Positions 23,890-32,516 of a DNA stretch of 58,932 nucleotides are shown piece after piece. The notes below the pieces were generated by a model. That model did not search any database. It had not been told where the DNA came from and was given only the letters and a program-made list of their open reading frames with translations. This DNA comes from Porticoccus sp041592135 (GTDB taxonomy: Bacteria > Pseudomonadota > Gammaproteobacteria > Pseudomonadales > Porticoccaceae), in the NCBI GenBank assembly GCA_041592135.1, contig JBFHQR010000001.1. One strand, written 5' to 3'. How positions within the stretch are numbered: the stretch's first letter is position 1; each line of letters opens with the position of its first letter. A program made the position numbers and the translations under genes.

Positions 23890-24924
23890 CTAGTTGGAGG
23901 CGTGCAGGGCTTCGTTGAGCTCAACGGCGGACTTGTTGGTCAGGCACTCCACCGCACCGGTAGTGGAGTTGCGACGGAACAGCAGGTCATCCTTGCCGGC
24001 CAGCTCCCGGGCTTTCGTCTGCCTGACCACCTGATTCCGGTCATCCAGCAGGGCCACCTTGGTGCCGGCGGTGATATACAGGCCGGCTTCCACCGTGCAG
24101 CGATCGCCGAGGGGAATGCCGAGTCCGGAGTTGGCACCCAGCAGGCACTGGTTGCCGATGGTGATGATGATGTTGCCGCCACCCGAGAGGGTGCCCATGG
24201 TAGAGCTGCCGCCGCCCAGGTCGGAACCTGACTTGACGAACACGCCTTGGGAGATGCGGCCTTCCACCATGCTGGTGCCCTCGGTGCCGGCATTAAAGTT
24301 GACGAAACCCTCGTGCATGATGGTGGTGCCCTCGCCGATGTAGGCGCCCAGGCGCACCCGGGCGGTGTCGGCGATGCGCACGCCTGCGGGCACCACGTAG
24401 TCCACCATCTTGGGGAATTTGTCGACGCTGTCCACTGACAGGGCCTTGTTGCTCAATCGTGCTTGTAGCTGTCGGGCGGGGAGTTCTTCCAGATCAATCG
24501 CGCCATCGCTGGTCCAGGCCACATTCTTCAGAACGCCAAACAGTCCCGTGAGGTTGATACTGTTGGGCTTCACCAGTCGATGCGAAAGCAGGTGCAGTTT
24601 CAGGTAGCCCTCGGGGACGGAGCCAGGAGAGTCGTCACCGGCCAGCAGTGTTAAGACAGCAGGGCGGGCACATTCTTGGAACTGAACGGCGATGGCTGCC
24701 TGTTCCGGCGCTCCTGCATGGGCAAGTGCTGCTGCAAGTTTATCCAGTTGCTCTGCGTTGAGGGCAACAGCCTGGTTGCCACCCTGATAGCCGAGAACTG
24801 ATTGTACTGCCTTGAGTACAGCATCGCTGGGTGTCAGCAACGGCTTGGGGTAGAAAACCTCCAGCCAGTCGCCGTTTTTATTCTGGGTGCCGATGCCCAG
24901 GCCAAAGCTGTAGAGTGCGGTCAT
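23890..24924 (-). CDS. dapD: Tetrahydrodipicolinate N-succinyltransferase (long type)
   Basis: A 344-residue acyltransferase that succinylates tetrahydrodipicolinate from succinyl-CoA. It is the Pseudomonas-type long DapD rather than the 274-residue E. coli type. It starts MTALYSFGLGIGTQN, and residues about 170-285 form a left-handed beta-helix with hexapeptide repeats (VRIADTARVRLGAYIGEGTT, EGRISQGVFVKSGSDLGGGSS, IGNQCLLGANSGLGIPLGDR). ATG 24924 is preferred; an in-frame TTG at 24942 would overlap the Shine-Dalgarno-like GGAG. It follows the Spx-like gene by 23 nt. Confidence 0.95.
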   Translation of the reverse strand: MTALYSFGLGIGTQNKNGDWLEVFYPKPLLTPSDAVLKAVQSVLGYQGGNQAVALNAEQLDKLAAALAHAGAPEQAAIAVQFQECARPAVLTLLAGDDSPGSVPEGYLKLHLLSHRLVKPNSINLTGLFGVLKNVAWTSDGAIDLEELPARQLQARLSNKALSVDSVDKFPKMVDYVVPAGVRIADTARVRLGAYIGEGTTIMHEGFVNFNAGTEGTSMVEGRISQGVFVKSGSDLGGGSSTMGTLSGGGNIIITIGNQCLLGANSGLGIPLGDRCTVEAGLYITAGTKVALLDDRNQVVRQTKARELAGKDDLLFRRNSTTGAVECLTNKSAVELNEALHASN

Positions 24925-24947
24925 GTCTCGATGTATCTCCAAAAAAA

Positions 24948-25301
24948 TTACAGATTAAAGCGTGATGCGTATAACGCCGGCTTGAAGCCGATCGTGATGT
25001 TGCCCTGCTGATCCAGCACCGGGCGCTTGATCATGGCGGGGTGTTCCAGCAACAGTGCCGCGACATTGTCGGCAGAGACTGCTTTCTGGGTCGCTGGGTC
25101 CAGCTTGCGCCAGGTGGTGCCGGCCTTGTTGAGCACTTTCCCCCAGCCGGCGGCGGCTATCCAGCGGTTGAGCAAATCCAGTTCCAGGCCGTCGCTGCGC
25201 ACGTCGTGAAAACGGTAGATTACCTGATGCTCCTCCAGCCAGCGGCGGGCTTTTTTGACGGTGTCGCAGTTCTTGATGCCGTAAAGAATGACGTCATTCA
25301 T
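24948..25301 (-). CDS. Spx/ArsC-like thioredoxin-fold protein (YffB type)
   Basis: A 117-residue ArsC/Spx family protein. It begins MNDVILYGIKNCDTVKKARRWL with a single cysteine (C12), then the ArsC core YRFHDVRSDGLE and LNKAGTTWRKL, and RPVLDQQGNITIGF near the C-terminus. YffB-type proteins are often encoded next to dapE or dapD in gammaproteobacteria, as here, but their function is not known; some may use glutathione. Not an arsenate reductase on present evidence, since no ars genes are nearby. Confidence 0.85.
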   Translation of the reverse strand: MNDVILYGIKNCDTVKKARRWLEEHQVIYRFHDVRSDGLELDLLNRWIAAAGWGKVLNKAGTTWRKLDPATQKAVSADNVAALLLEHPAMIKRPVLDQQGNITIGFKPALYASRFNL

Positions 25302-25415
25302 GGGTTTGTCACGTGTTTGTCACGGATTGGCGGTATCAACCAGCCAATCTCATACTCATTTATAGACAGCGGCGAAGGATAGCAAACTTGAGCCATGCAT
25401 TCACGGGAGACTGCC

Positions 25416-25937
25416 ATGAAGACGATTGCGCTGATTCGCCACGCTAAATCCAGCTGGAAAGATGCGACCATGCCCGATCTGGATCGACCCCTCAACCGCC
25501 GCGGCCGCGTGGATGCGCCGGAGATGGGGCGGCGCTTGCAGGAACAGCCGGTTTCATTGAAACGCGTCTTCTCCAGTCCGGCGGTCAGGGCCACTGAAAC
25601 GGCTGAGTGGCTGATGCCCAACCTGGGGTTGAGTGACGCCAGCCTGGAAGTGGTCCCGGCACTCTATACTTTCAATTATGAGGAGATATTGGCCTGGTTG
25701 CGCTCGCTGGACAGCGTGGCCGACAAGTTTGTGGTGATTTGTCACAACCCGGCCATGACCGATCTGGTGAATTTTCTGACGTTGTCGCAAATTGAGAAAA
25801 TTCCCACCTCCGGGCTGGTGCTGTTGCGCGTGCGTATCGGCCAGTGGCATGACCTGGGCGCCGGCATGGCGGAACTGACCTATTTCGATTTCCCGAAAAG
25901 TGTGACCGGCAAGAAGATTTCCCTGGGAATTGATTGA
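25416..25937 (+). CDS. SixA-like histidine phosphatase
   Basis: A 173-residue protein of the histidine phosphatase superfamily. The catalytic start MKTIALIRHAKSSW has the RH motif (here RHAKS), and the second histidine lies in VVICHNPAMTDLVNFL (about 107-122). LDRPLNRRGRVDAPEMGRRL fits the SixA/Ais subgroup. It probably removes phosphate from a protein or small phosphoester. Start 25416 follows GGGAG; a TTG-free extension to 25395 is less likely. It overlaps or abuts the CHAD gene downstream, suggesting joint function. Confidence 0.85.
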   Translation: MKTIALIRHAKSSWKDATMPDLDRPLNRRGRVDAPEMGRRLQEQPVSLKRVFSSPAVRATETAEWLMPNLGLSDASLEVVPALYTFNYEEILAWLRSLDSVADKFVVICHNPAMTDLVNFLTLSQIEKIPTSGLVLLRVRIGQWHDLGAGMAELTYFDFPKSVTGKKISLGID

Positions 25938-25957
25938 TCACCAATAGCGGTGGAGGA

Positions 25958-26839
25958 ATGGAAACAGCCGTGGACACCTTCGCCTTCAATAGCTGGGATT
26001 TACAGGGCGAGTTCAACCGGATTATTCGCCAGCAATCATCGCTGGCACTGGATCAGTTGCAATCCGTGACGGCATCCCAGCTCGACGGTATCCACGAGGC
26101 GCGCAAGTGCTTCAAGCGCCTGCGCGCCTGCTATCGCTTGCTCAAACCCTCGGATAAGCTGACCTTTCGACAGGGCAACCAGTTTTTTCGCGATCTCTCA
26201 GGGCAGTTGTCTGGGCTGCGTGACCATCAGGTGATGGGGGCTACCCTGGCCAGGCTTTGCAAGGTGGATGCCGCTCTGGTTGTGGATCCTCTAACCGCGG
26301 AATTGGTCGGGCTGTTGTCCCGGCGGGAGCGTGAGGCAGCCGCCCAGGCCTCGCTGCAGGTGGTACCGGTGGCGGACCGGCTGAAACATTTTATTCGCCA
26401 GCAGGGCCAGGCGGGGCCGATCCCCTTTGATTTTCGGGCGCTGTCCCTCGGTATATCCACAACCTATGCTGCCGCCCGGCGCGGCTGGAAGCTGGCTCGC
26501 CGCAGCGGCGAGGATGAGGATTACCACTACTGGCGCAAACACGCCAAGTACCACTGCTATCAGATGCAGTTGGTCACATCGCTGTGTCCGCTGCCCAAAA
26601 CAGCGATGGCCGACCTGGATAGCTTGTGTGATCTGTTGGGGGAACACCATGATCTGGCGGTGCTGGCCAGCCGCTGGGTAACGCCCCGGCAGGGCAACCG
26701 GTGGTTGCTGGAAAGCCTGTCGGCGCAACAGGCCCGGTGGTCTCGCCAGACTCTCAAATTGGCCAAGGGGCTGTTCCCGAGAAGTCCCGCTGCCTATGGC
26801 CATTGGTTTGCACGGCGCTGGCGGAAAGCGGTGGGGTGA
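25958..26839 (+). CDS. CHAD domain-containing protein
   Basis: A protein of about 293 residues made almost wholly of a CHAD domain, an alpha-helical fold with conserved histidines and many basic residues that binds inorganic polyphosphate. Visible marks: LDGIHEARKCFKRLRACYRLL (about 37-57), GQLSGLRDHQVMGATL, DYHYWRKHAKYHCYQMQLV (about 190-208) and LCDLLGEHHDLAVLA. The exact start is uncertain: GGAGG (25952-25956) is too close to ATG 25958 and 13 nt from GTG 25970; a TTG at 25934 overlaps the upstream stop. Paired with the SixA-like phosphatase, it may serve polyphosphate biology. Confidence 0.85.
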   Translation: METAVDTFAFNSWDLQGEFNRIIRQQSSLALDQLQSVTASQLDGIHEARKCFKRLRACYRLLKPSDKLTFRQGNQFFRDLSGQLSGLRDHQVMGATLARLCKVDAALVVDPLTAELVGLLSRREREAAAQASLQVVPVADRLKHFIRQQGQAGPIPFDFRALSLGISTTYAAARRGWKLARRSGEDEDYHYWRKHAKYHCYQMQLVTSLCPLPKTAMADLDSLCDLLGEHHDLAVLASRWVTPRQGNRWLLESLSAQQARWSRQTLKLAKGLFPRSPAAYGHWFARRWRKAVG

Positions 26840-26854
26840 CCGCCGCTGAGCGGT

Positions 26855-27508
26855 TCAGGCTTTGCGGGTTTGCAGCGGGCGCTTGCGGTTGGGAAAGCAG
26901 GTTCGGCATATTTCACAGCTCAAGCCGTTGCAGCTGCGGGCCGGACAGAATTCGCGGCCGTAGTAGATGATCTGCAAGTGCAGGGCGTTCCAGCTCTGTT
27001 TGGGGAACAGTCGTTTCAGGTCCTTCTCTGTTTGCGTCACGCTGCTGCCGTTGCTCAGCCCCCAGCGCTGGGCCAGCCGGTGAATATGGGTGTCCACGGG
27101 AAAGGCGGGCTGACCAAAGGCTTGGGACATCACCACGCTGGCGGTCTTGTGGCCGACCCCGGGAAGGGTTTCCAGTGCCGCCATATCCTCCGGCACTTCG
27201 CCGCCGTACTGCTCCACCAGAATCTGCGAGAGCCTGACAATTGCCTTCGATTTTTGCGGCGCCAGGCCGCAGGGGCGAATGATGTCGTACACCTGTTCCA
27301 CGGCAACCCGGCTCATGTCCCGGGGGTTGTCCGCCAGGGCAAACAAGGTTGGTGTGACCTGGTTGACCCGCTCATCGGTACACTGGGCCGACAGCAATAC
27401 CGCCACCAGCAGGGTGTAGGCGTCCCGGTGGGCCAGTGGGATCGGCGGCTCCGGGTACAGTTCCTCGAGCCGTTGGCGAATATACTCAGCCCGTGCTTGC
27501 TTGAGCAT
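26855..27508 (-). CDS. nth: Endonuclease III with atypical cysteine cluster
   Basis: A 217-residue HhH-GPD DNA glycosylase/AP lyase for oxidised pyrimidines. The helix-hairpin-helix LPGVGHKTASVVM carries catalytic K121 and VDTHIHRLAQRW carries D139, equivalent to E. coli K120 and D138. The C-terminal cysteines are C188, C193, C198, C201 and C204 (spacing 4-4-2-2) instead of the usual C-x6-C-x2-C-x5-C iron-sulphur motif. The start at 27508 matches the family; the longer reading frame runs antisense through dapC. It starts 4 nt after the dapC stop, so it is probably the next gene in that operon. An ACCGC/GCGGT pair lies between it and the CHAD gene. Confidence 0.9.
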   Translation of the reverse strand: MLKQARAEYIRQRLEELYPEPPIPLAHRDAYTLLVAVLLSAQCTDERVNQVTPTLFALADNPRDMSRVAVEQVYDIIRPCGLAPQKSKAIVRLSQILVEQYGGEVPEDMAALETLPGVGHKTASVVMSQAFGQPAFPVDTHIHRLAQRWGLSNGSSVTQTEKDLKRLFPKQSWNALHLQIIYYGREFCPARSCNGLSCEICRTCFPNRKRPLQTRKA

Positions 27509-27512
27509 GGTA

Positions 27513-28727
27513 TCAGCGTGCCGCGGGGGCGGTTTTGATAAATTGACGGATGCGCAATGCCGCTTCCCGGCACTCTTCAGTCGGGGCCACCAGCGCCATG
27601 CGCACCCGGTTCTCGCCGGGATTGATGCCGTCGCAATCGCGCGCCAGGTAGCGACCGGGCAGCACGGTGATGTGCTGCCGGGCGAACAGTTCCCGGGCGA
27701 AGTCTTCGTCACTGCCCAGCTGTGCCGGACGGGTATCCGCCCAGAAATAAAAGCCCGCATCGGGCGTGCTCAGCGGCAGGATATCGCCGAGAATTTCCTG
27801 GAACACCTGGAACTTTTGCCGGTACAGTGCGCGGTTTTCCCGCACGTGCTGTTCATCGTTCCAGGCGGCAACACTGGCCAGTTGGGTGGGTACCGGCATG
27901 GCGCAGCCGTGGTAGGTGCGGTAGCGCAGAAAGGCTTTTAGCACCTGGGCATCCCCCGCCACGAAACCGGAGCGCAGTCCGGGCAGATTGGAGCGCTTGG
28001 AGAGGCTGTGAAACACCACACAGCGGCGGTAGTCGCTGCGGCCCATAGCGGCGCAGGCCTGCAGCAGTCCCGGCGGCGGGTTGGCTTCATCGGGATAGAT
28101 TTCCGAGTAACACTCGTCGCTGGCAATGATGAAATCGTAGCGGTCTGCCAGGGCGATCAGTGCCTGCAACGTCGGCAGGTCGGCAACTGCTCCGGTCGGG
28201 TTGCCGGGGCTGCACAGATAGAGCAGCTGGCAGCGCTGCCAGGTGTCTTCCGACACCGCCGCAAAGTCGGGGGCAAAGCCCGTTGCCTCGGTACAGTTGA
28301 GAAACTGCAGCTCTGCGCCGGCCAGCAGCGCTGCGCCCTCGTAGATCTGGTAGAAGGGATTGGGGCTGAGTACCAGCGGTTTTTTGTCGCGCTCGACCAC
28401 CGCCTGGGCAAAGGCAAACAGTGCCTCGCGGGTGCCATTGACCGGCAACACCTGGGTTTCAGGGTCCAGCTGTGCCAACTGGAAGCGGCGGCACAACCAG
28501 CTGGCGATGGTTTCCCGGAGTTCGGGAATCCCCTTGGTGAGGGGGTAGGCGGACAGTTTTTCCAGGGATTCCATCAGCACCTGCTTTACAAATGCCGGGG
28601 TAGGGTGCTTGGGTTCGCCAATGGACAGGGCGATGTGCTGCAGATGGGTCGGCGGCACAATGCCCGACTTCAGGGCATTGAGTTTTTCGAACGGGTAGGG
28701 ATGCAGCTTGTCGAGATCGGTGTTCAT
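27513..28727 (-). CDS. dapC: Succinyldiaminopimelate transaminase
   Basis: A 404-residue class I/II PLP aminotransferase converting N-succinyl-2-amino-6-ketopimelate to the diamino form with glutamate. It begins LHPYPFEKLNAL as DapC proteins do, contains LCSPGNPTGA (171-180), the PLP aspartate/tyrosine region IIASDECYSEIY, and the Schiff-base lysine K244 in FHSLSKRSNLPGLRSGF. VRMALVAPTEECREAA closes the C-terminal domain. It follows glnD by 48 nt, the order glnD-dapC-dapD-dapE being that of pseudomonads, though nth and a plus-strand pair intervene here. Confidence 0.95.
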   Translation of the reverse strand: MNTDLDKLHPYPFEKLNALKSGIVPPTHLQHIALSIGEPKHPTPAFVKQVLMESLEKLSAYPLTKGIPELRETIASWLCRRFQLAQLDPETQVLPVNGTREALFAFAQAVVERDKKPLVLSPNPFYQIYEGAALLAGAELQFLNCTEATGFAPDFAAVSEDTWQRCQLLYLCSPGNPTGAVADLPTLQALIALADRYDFIIASDECYSEIYPDEANPPPGLLQACAAMGRSDYRRCVVFHSLSKRSNLPGLRSGFVAGDAQVLKAFLRYRTYHGCAMPVPTQLASVAAWNDEQHVRENRALYRQKFQVFQEILGDILPLSTPDAGFYFWADTRPAQLGSDEDFARELFARQHITVLPGRYLARDCDGINPGENRVRMALVAPTEECREAALRIRQFIKTAPAAR

Positions 28728-28775
28728 GGCTGTCGCTATAGGGTTGTGTGGGTCAACGGCTCGCTGGCGCGGACG

Positions 28776-31487
28776 CTATTGCCAGAGTTTCATCTGCTGT
28801 AACGGTTCACCCTCGACGTCTTCCTTGTTGCGGGCATCCAGCTCCTTGCAGATGGTGTCGCTCAATTCCTCGCAGAAAGCGGCGTCGCTGAGAGGCTGGT
28901 AATCGGTGTTTACCAGGTAGAAAACGTCTTCCACCCGCTCGCCGAGGGTGGCAATTTTCGCACTCAACAGGCGCAGCTCGAAACGCATGAAAATGCGGCC
29001 CAGGTGAGCCAGCAGGCCGGGGCGATCCGGGGTGATCACTTCGAGAATGGTGGCGCTTTTCTCAATGTCGTTGCTGATGCTGGCAATGGTGCGCAGGGTG
29101 AACTGCTTGAGGTGGCGCGGTGTGCGGCGCTGTACCTCGAATATTGCCGGGTTGGGATTCTTCAGCGCTTCCGCCAGGGTGCGCTGAATTTTTGCCAGCA
29201 TCTCGGTGTTGTGGCCAAAGGGCTGGTTGTTTTCATCCAACACATAGAAGGTGTCAAAGGTGTGTCCCTCTGTATCCCGGTGCAGCCGCGCATCCATAAT
29301 GTTCAGTTGCAGGTGGTCGAGGGTGGCGGCAGTGGTGGGAAACACATTGTCGATACCCTTGGTGTGGATGAAGATCTGGGTAGCGATGGGGATTTCCACC
29401 CCGGCATTCTGGATCAAAATCACCGGATCAGAGCTGCCCTCCTGTTTGGCGATGGCCGCGGTGTACATGGCAATATCGTCCGACTTCTCCCGCAGAAAAA
29501 ATTCATCATCCACATTACCCCAGATATCGAGTGCCCGGGGCTGGCTGATACCGTATTCAGCCAGGGTTTCGATGGCGGCCTGTTTGGTGCTTTCAACCCA
29601 GGCATCCCGGTCGAAGGGGTTTTCCAGACCGCGCAACAGGGCGCGTTTGGTTTCGGAATAAAGCTGGCGCATCAAGGACGCCTTCCAGGTATTCCACAGG
29701 GTCGGGTTGGTGGCGGTGATGTCGGCGACTGTCAGTACGAACAGGTAGTCGAGGTGCAGCTGATTGCCCATTAGCTTGGCGAATTTGTAGATCACGTCCG
29801 GATCCGAGATGTCCGCCCGCTGTGAGGTGTTGGACATGATCAGGTGGTGCCCCACCAGCCAGGATATCAGCCGGGTTTCCTCGGCGCTGAAACCGTGGCG
29901 GCGGCAAAATTCCTCCGCATCGTGAGCCCCGAGGGAAGAGTGGTCGCCACCGCGGCCCTTGGCGATATCGTGGTAGAGGCCCGCAACAAAGACCAGTTCC
30001 GGTTTGGGCAGGTTTTTATAAATGTGCGAGCACAGCGGGTAGCGTTCGGCCATCTCCGGGCGGTCCAGCACCCGCATGTTCTTGATCAGTTGCAGGGTGT
30101 GGGCGTCCACGGGATAGCGGTGGAACAGGTCGTGCTGGGTCTGGCCGATGATGCGGCCGAACTCGGGCAGGTAGCGACCGAGGATGCCGTAACGGGTCAT
30201 GCGCTGCAGCTGGGTGCTCATCTTGTGGGGGCTGCGCAACAGCCGCAGGAACAGCGCCTTGTTCTGGGGTTCGTTGCGGAAATCGTCGTCGATCAACTTG
30301 CGGTGCTGGCGGATCTGCCGGATGGTGGCCGCGCGGATGCCCTCTATGTTTTCGTTCTCCCCCAGCAGGCAGAAAATTTCCAGCAGGGCGGAGGGGTATT
30401 TGGCGAAGACATACTCGCCGACGGTTTCGATGTGTTTGTCGCGCACCTGGAAGCGCTCATTCAGGGCATAGACGTTTTTAGCCTTGTCCTTGCGCAGAAT
30501 GACTTCATCCAGGTATTGCAGCATCACATCATTGAGTTCCCGCATCGACAGCACCACCTGATAGTAGTGCTGCATGAATTTTTCCACGCCGAGGCGCTCT
30601 TCGCTGTCGTGGTAGCCAAACATGGCCGCCAGTTTGCGCTGGTAGTCAAACAGCAACCGCTCTTCAGGGCGTTCGGCGAGCAGGTGCAAGCCGTAGCGGA
30701 CTTTCCACAGGAAGGCCTCGCCGCGCTTTAACTGCAGGAATTCCTCGGTATTCAGAAATTCCTTGCCCACCAGTTCATCGAGGGATTCAACGTTGAAGTG
30801 CCGCTTGGCCACCCAGTTGATCATCTGGATGTCGCGCAGTCCCCCGGGGGCTTCCTTGACGTTGGGCTCCAGGTTGTACTCGGTATTGCCGTGTTTCCGG
30901 TGCCGTTCAATCTGCTCGTCCAGTTTGGCGCGGAAAAAGGCCTTGTCCGGCCAGATCTTCCTGGGCCCCGTTTTCTTGATCATCGCCTGGCGCAGGCATT
31001 CGTCGCCGGCGATGGTGCGGGTCTCCATCAGGTTGGTGGCCACGGTGATATCGATTTTTGCCTCGGCCACACAATGGGACAGGGTGCGGACACTGTGGCC
31101 GATCTTCAGCTGGATATCCCAGAGGAACGTCAGGAACGCCTCAATATTTTTCTGGTGGCGACGGGGATTGCCCCAGCGAATCAATATCAGCAGGTCGATA
31201 TCGGACTGCGGGTGAAGCTCTTCCCGGCCATACCCACCCACAGCCAGCAGGGAGATATTCTTGCTCCAGTCAAAGCGGTTCCAGGCCTGGCGCAGCATCA
31301 TATCCATGAACTTGGCGCGATCGTGGATGATGTTGGCGGTTTGCTCCCCCTCGTGAAAACGGGCATTAAAGTGATGGTTGGCCGCGCCGATGGCATTTTT
31401 GAACACGTGGATGGGATTGCGCGTCGCCAGATCCTCACGGAAGCGGCGCCGGTCAAAGAACAGCAGGTATTTTGACTCGTCTTCCAT
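28776..31487 (-). CDS. glnD: PII uridylyltransferase/uridylyl-removing enzyme
   Basis: A 903-residue bifunctional nitrogen sensor that adds or removes UMP on PII proteins according to glutamine. Domains in order: nucleotidyltransferase with VGGYGREELHPQSDIDLLIL (about 83-102); the linker and PII-UTase domain; HD domain with GLYHDIAKGRGGDHSSLGAHDAEEF (about 500-525); two ACT domains (about 700-790 with TFDTFYVLDENNQPF, and about 815-895 with EVITPDRPGLLAHLGRIF). The ATG at 31487 overlaps the map stop (TAATG); a longer in-frame start at 31559 would run into map. Standard map-glnD order. Confidence 0.96.
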   Translation of the reverse strand: MEDESKYLLFFDRRRFREDLATRNPIHVFKNAIGAANHHFNARFHEGEQTANIIHDRAKFMDMMLRQAWNRFDWSKNISLLAVGGYGREELHPQSDIDLLILIRWGNPRRHQKNIEAFLTFLWDIQLKIGHSVRTLSHCVAEAKIDITVATNLMETRTIAGDECLRQAMIKKTGPRKIWPDKAFFRAKLDEQIERHRKHGNTEYNLEPNVKEAPGGLRDIQMINWVAKRHFNVESLDELVGKEFLNTEEFLQLKRGEAFLWKVRYGLHLLAERPEERLLFDYQRKLAAMFGYHDSEERLGVEKFMQHYYQVVLSMRELNDVMLQYLDEVILRKDKAKNVYALNERFQVRDKHIETVGEYVFAKYPSALLEIFCLLGENENIEGIRAATIRQIRQHRKLIDDDFRNEPQNKALFLRLLRSPHKMSTQLQRMTRYGILGRYLPEFGRIIGQTQHDLFHRYPVDAHTLQLIKNMRVLDRPEMAERYPLCSHIYKNLPKPELVFVAGLYHDIAKGRGGDHSSLGAHDAEEFCRRHGFSAEETRLISWLVGHHLIMSNTSQRADISDPDVIYKFAKLMGNQLHLDYLFVLTVADITATNPTLWNTWKASLMRQLYSETKRALLRGLENPFDRDAWVESTKQAAIETLAEYGISQPRALDIWGNVDDEFFLREKSDDIAMYTAAIAKQEGSSDPVILIQNAGVEIPIATQIFIHTKGIDNVFPTTAATLDHLQLNIMDARLHRDTEGHTFDTFYVLDENNQPFGHNTEMLAKIQRTLAEALKNPNPAIFEVQRRTPRHLKQFTLRTIASISNDIEKSATILEVITPDRPGLLAHLGRIFMRFELRLLSAKIATLGERVEDVFYLVNTDYQPLSDAAFCEELSDTICKELDARNKEDVEGEPLQQMKLWQ

Positions 31488-32257
31488 TAAAACTGTTCTT
31501 CCCTGCGCGCGGTGAGGACTTCCACGCCATCCGCGGTGACCGCCAGGGTGTGCTCCCACTGGGCGGAAAGGCGGCCATCCTTGGTTTCTACTGTCCAGCC
31601 ATCTTTTTTCAGCTTGGTCTGATAGCGGCCCGCATTCACCATGGGTTCAATGGTGAAGGTCATGCCTTCCCGCAGTACCAGGCCAGTGTCGGGTTTGCCA
31701 AAATGGAGTACTTGCGGGTCCTGGTGGAACTCGGTGCCGATGCCATGGCCGCAGTAGTCTCGCACCACACTGTAAAAATGACTTTCCGCGTGCTGCTGGA
31801 TGATGTGGCCGATGTCGCCCAAACGGGCGCCCGGGCGCACCACGCTGATGCCCTTATAGAGGCACTCCTGGGCGACCTGGCACAGCCGCTGGGCGTGTTC
31901 CGGCACATTGCCGACATAAAACATCATGCTGGTGTCACCGTAGTAGCCATCCTTGATGACGGTGATATCGAGATTGACGATGTCGCCGTCGTTCAGTTTC
32001 TTCTTCTCCGAGGGAATGCCATGGCAGACCACCTGGTTGACGGAAGCGCAGATGGATTTCGGGAAACCGCGATAATTGAGTGGCGCGGGAATGCCCTGCT
32101 GCTGGTTGACCATGTATTCGTGGCAGATCCTGTCGAGTTCGCCGGTGGTCACACCGGGCACTACGTAGGGCTCGATCATTTCGAGTACTTCGGCCGCCAG
32201 CCTGCCGGCAATGCGCATTTTCTCAAGTTCGGCGGCGGTTTTGATGGAGACTGCCAT
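31487..32257 (-). CDS. map: Methionine aminopeptidase, type I
   Basis: A 256-residue metalloprotease removing N-terminal methionine. Metal ligands are visible in LDITVIKDGYYGDTSMMFYV (two aspartates), GHGIGTEFHQDP (histidine), TFTIEPMV (glutamate) and SAQWEHTLAVT (glutamate). SICASVNQVVCHGIPSEKK is the family substrate loop. It lies divergently from rpsB across a 259-nt control region, the conserved gammaproteobacterial arrangement, and is followed in coupled fashion by glnD. Confidence 0.97.
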   Translation of the reverse strand: MAVSIKTAAELEKMRIAGRLAAEVLEMIEPYVVPGVTTGELDRICHEYMVNQQQGIPAPLNYRGFPKSICASVNQVVCHGIPSEKKKLNDGDIVNLDITVIKDGYYGDTSMMFYVGNVPEHAQRLCQVAQECLYKGISVVRPGARLGDIGHIIQQHAESHFYSVVRDYCGHGIGTEFHQDPQVLHFGKPDTGLVLREGMTFTIEPMVNAGRYQTKLKKDGWTVETKDGRLSAQWEHTLAVTADGVEVLTARREEQF

Positions 32258-32346
32258 AGCGTGGATCCCGGTTACACTGCTAAAAACGGGCCATTGTAAC
32301 GGATTGTCCGGGGTAGTGGCATCCGTCGCATAAAGGTGATTTTTGC

Positions 32347-32375
32347 TTCAATAAAAGCCGCCGATATGGTATAAA
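32347..32375 (+). promoter_or_regulatory. rpsB promoter with GC-rich discriminator
   Basis: TATAAA (32370-32375) with TTCAAT (32347-32352) at 17 nt, or TATGGT (32365-32370) with TTGCTT (32343-32348) at 16 nt, gives two overlapping sigma70 candidates. Either is followed by GCGCACCGC, the GC-rich discriminator typical of stringently controlled ribosomal promoters. The remaining leader is about 140 nt long. Confidence 0.5.
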
Positions 32376-32382
32376 GCGCACC

Positions 32383-32516
32383 GCTTCGCGGCACTCCGCC
32401 CCGTGGCAATTCGTATCTTTAACGACACACACGTACCGTCACGCTTGTCTGGGTGCCCTGAAAGGGGTTGATGGGTGGGGTATGTGGAGGTTTAACCCTT
32501 AAACAGGACATTAAAA
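32383..32516 (+). promoter_or_regulatory. rpsB leader, possible S2 autoregulatory RNA
   Basis: A long untranslated leader of about 130 nt ahead of rpsB, with short complementary GC stretches (GGGTGCCC near 32451 is self-complementary). In other gammaproteobacteria the rpsB leader binds S2 to repress rpsB-tsf. I infer the same here from position and length, without a verified structure match. Confidence 0.35.

Noticed and set aside
29844..30731. Plus-strand 295-codon frame inside glnD
   Set aside because: Antisense to the glnD linker and HD region; no family features.
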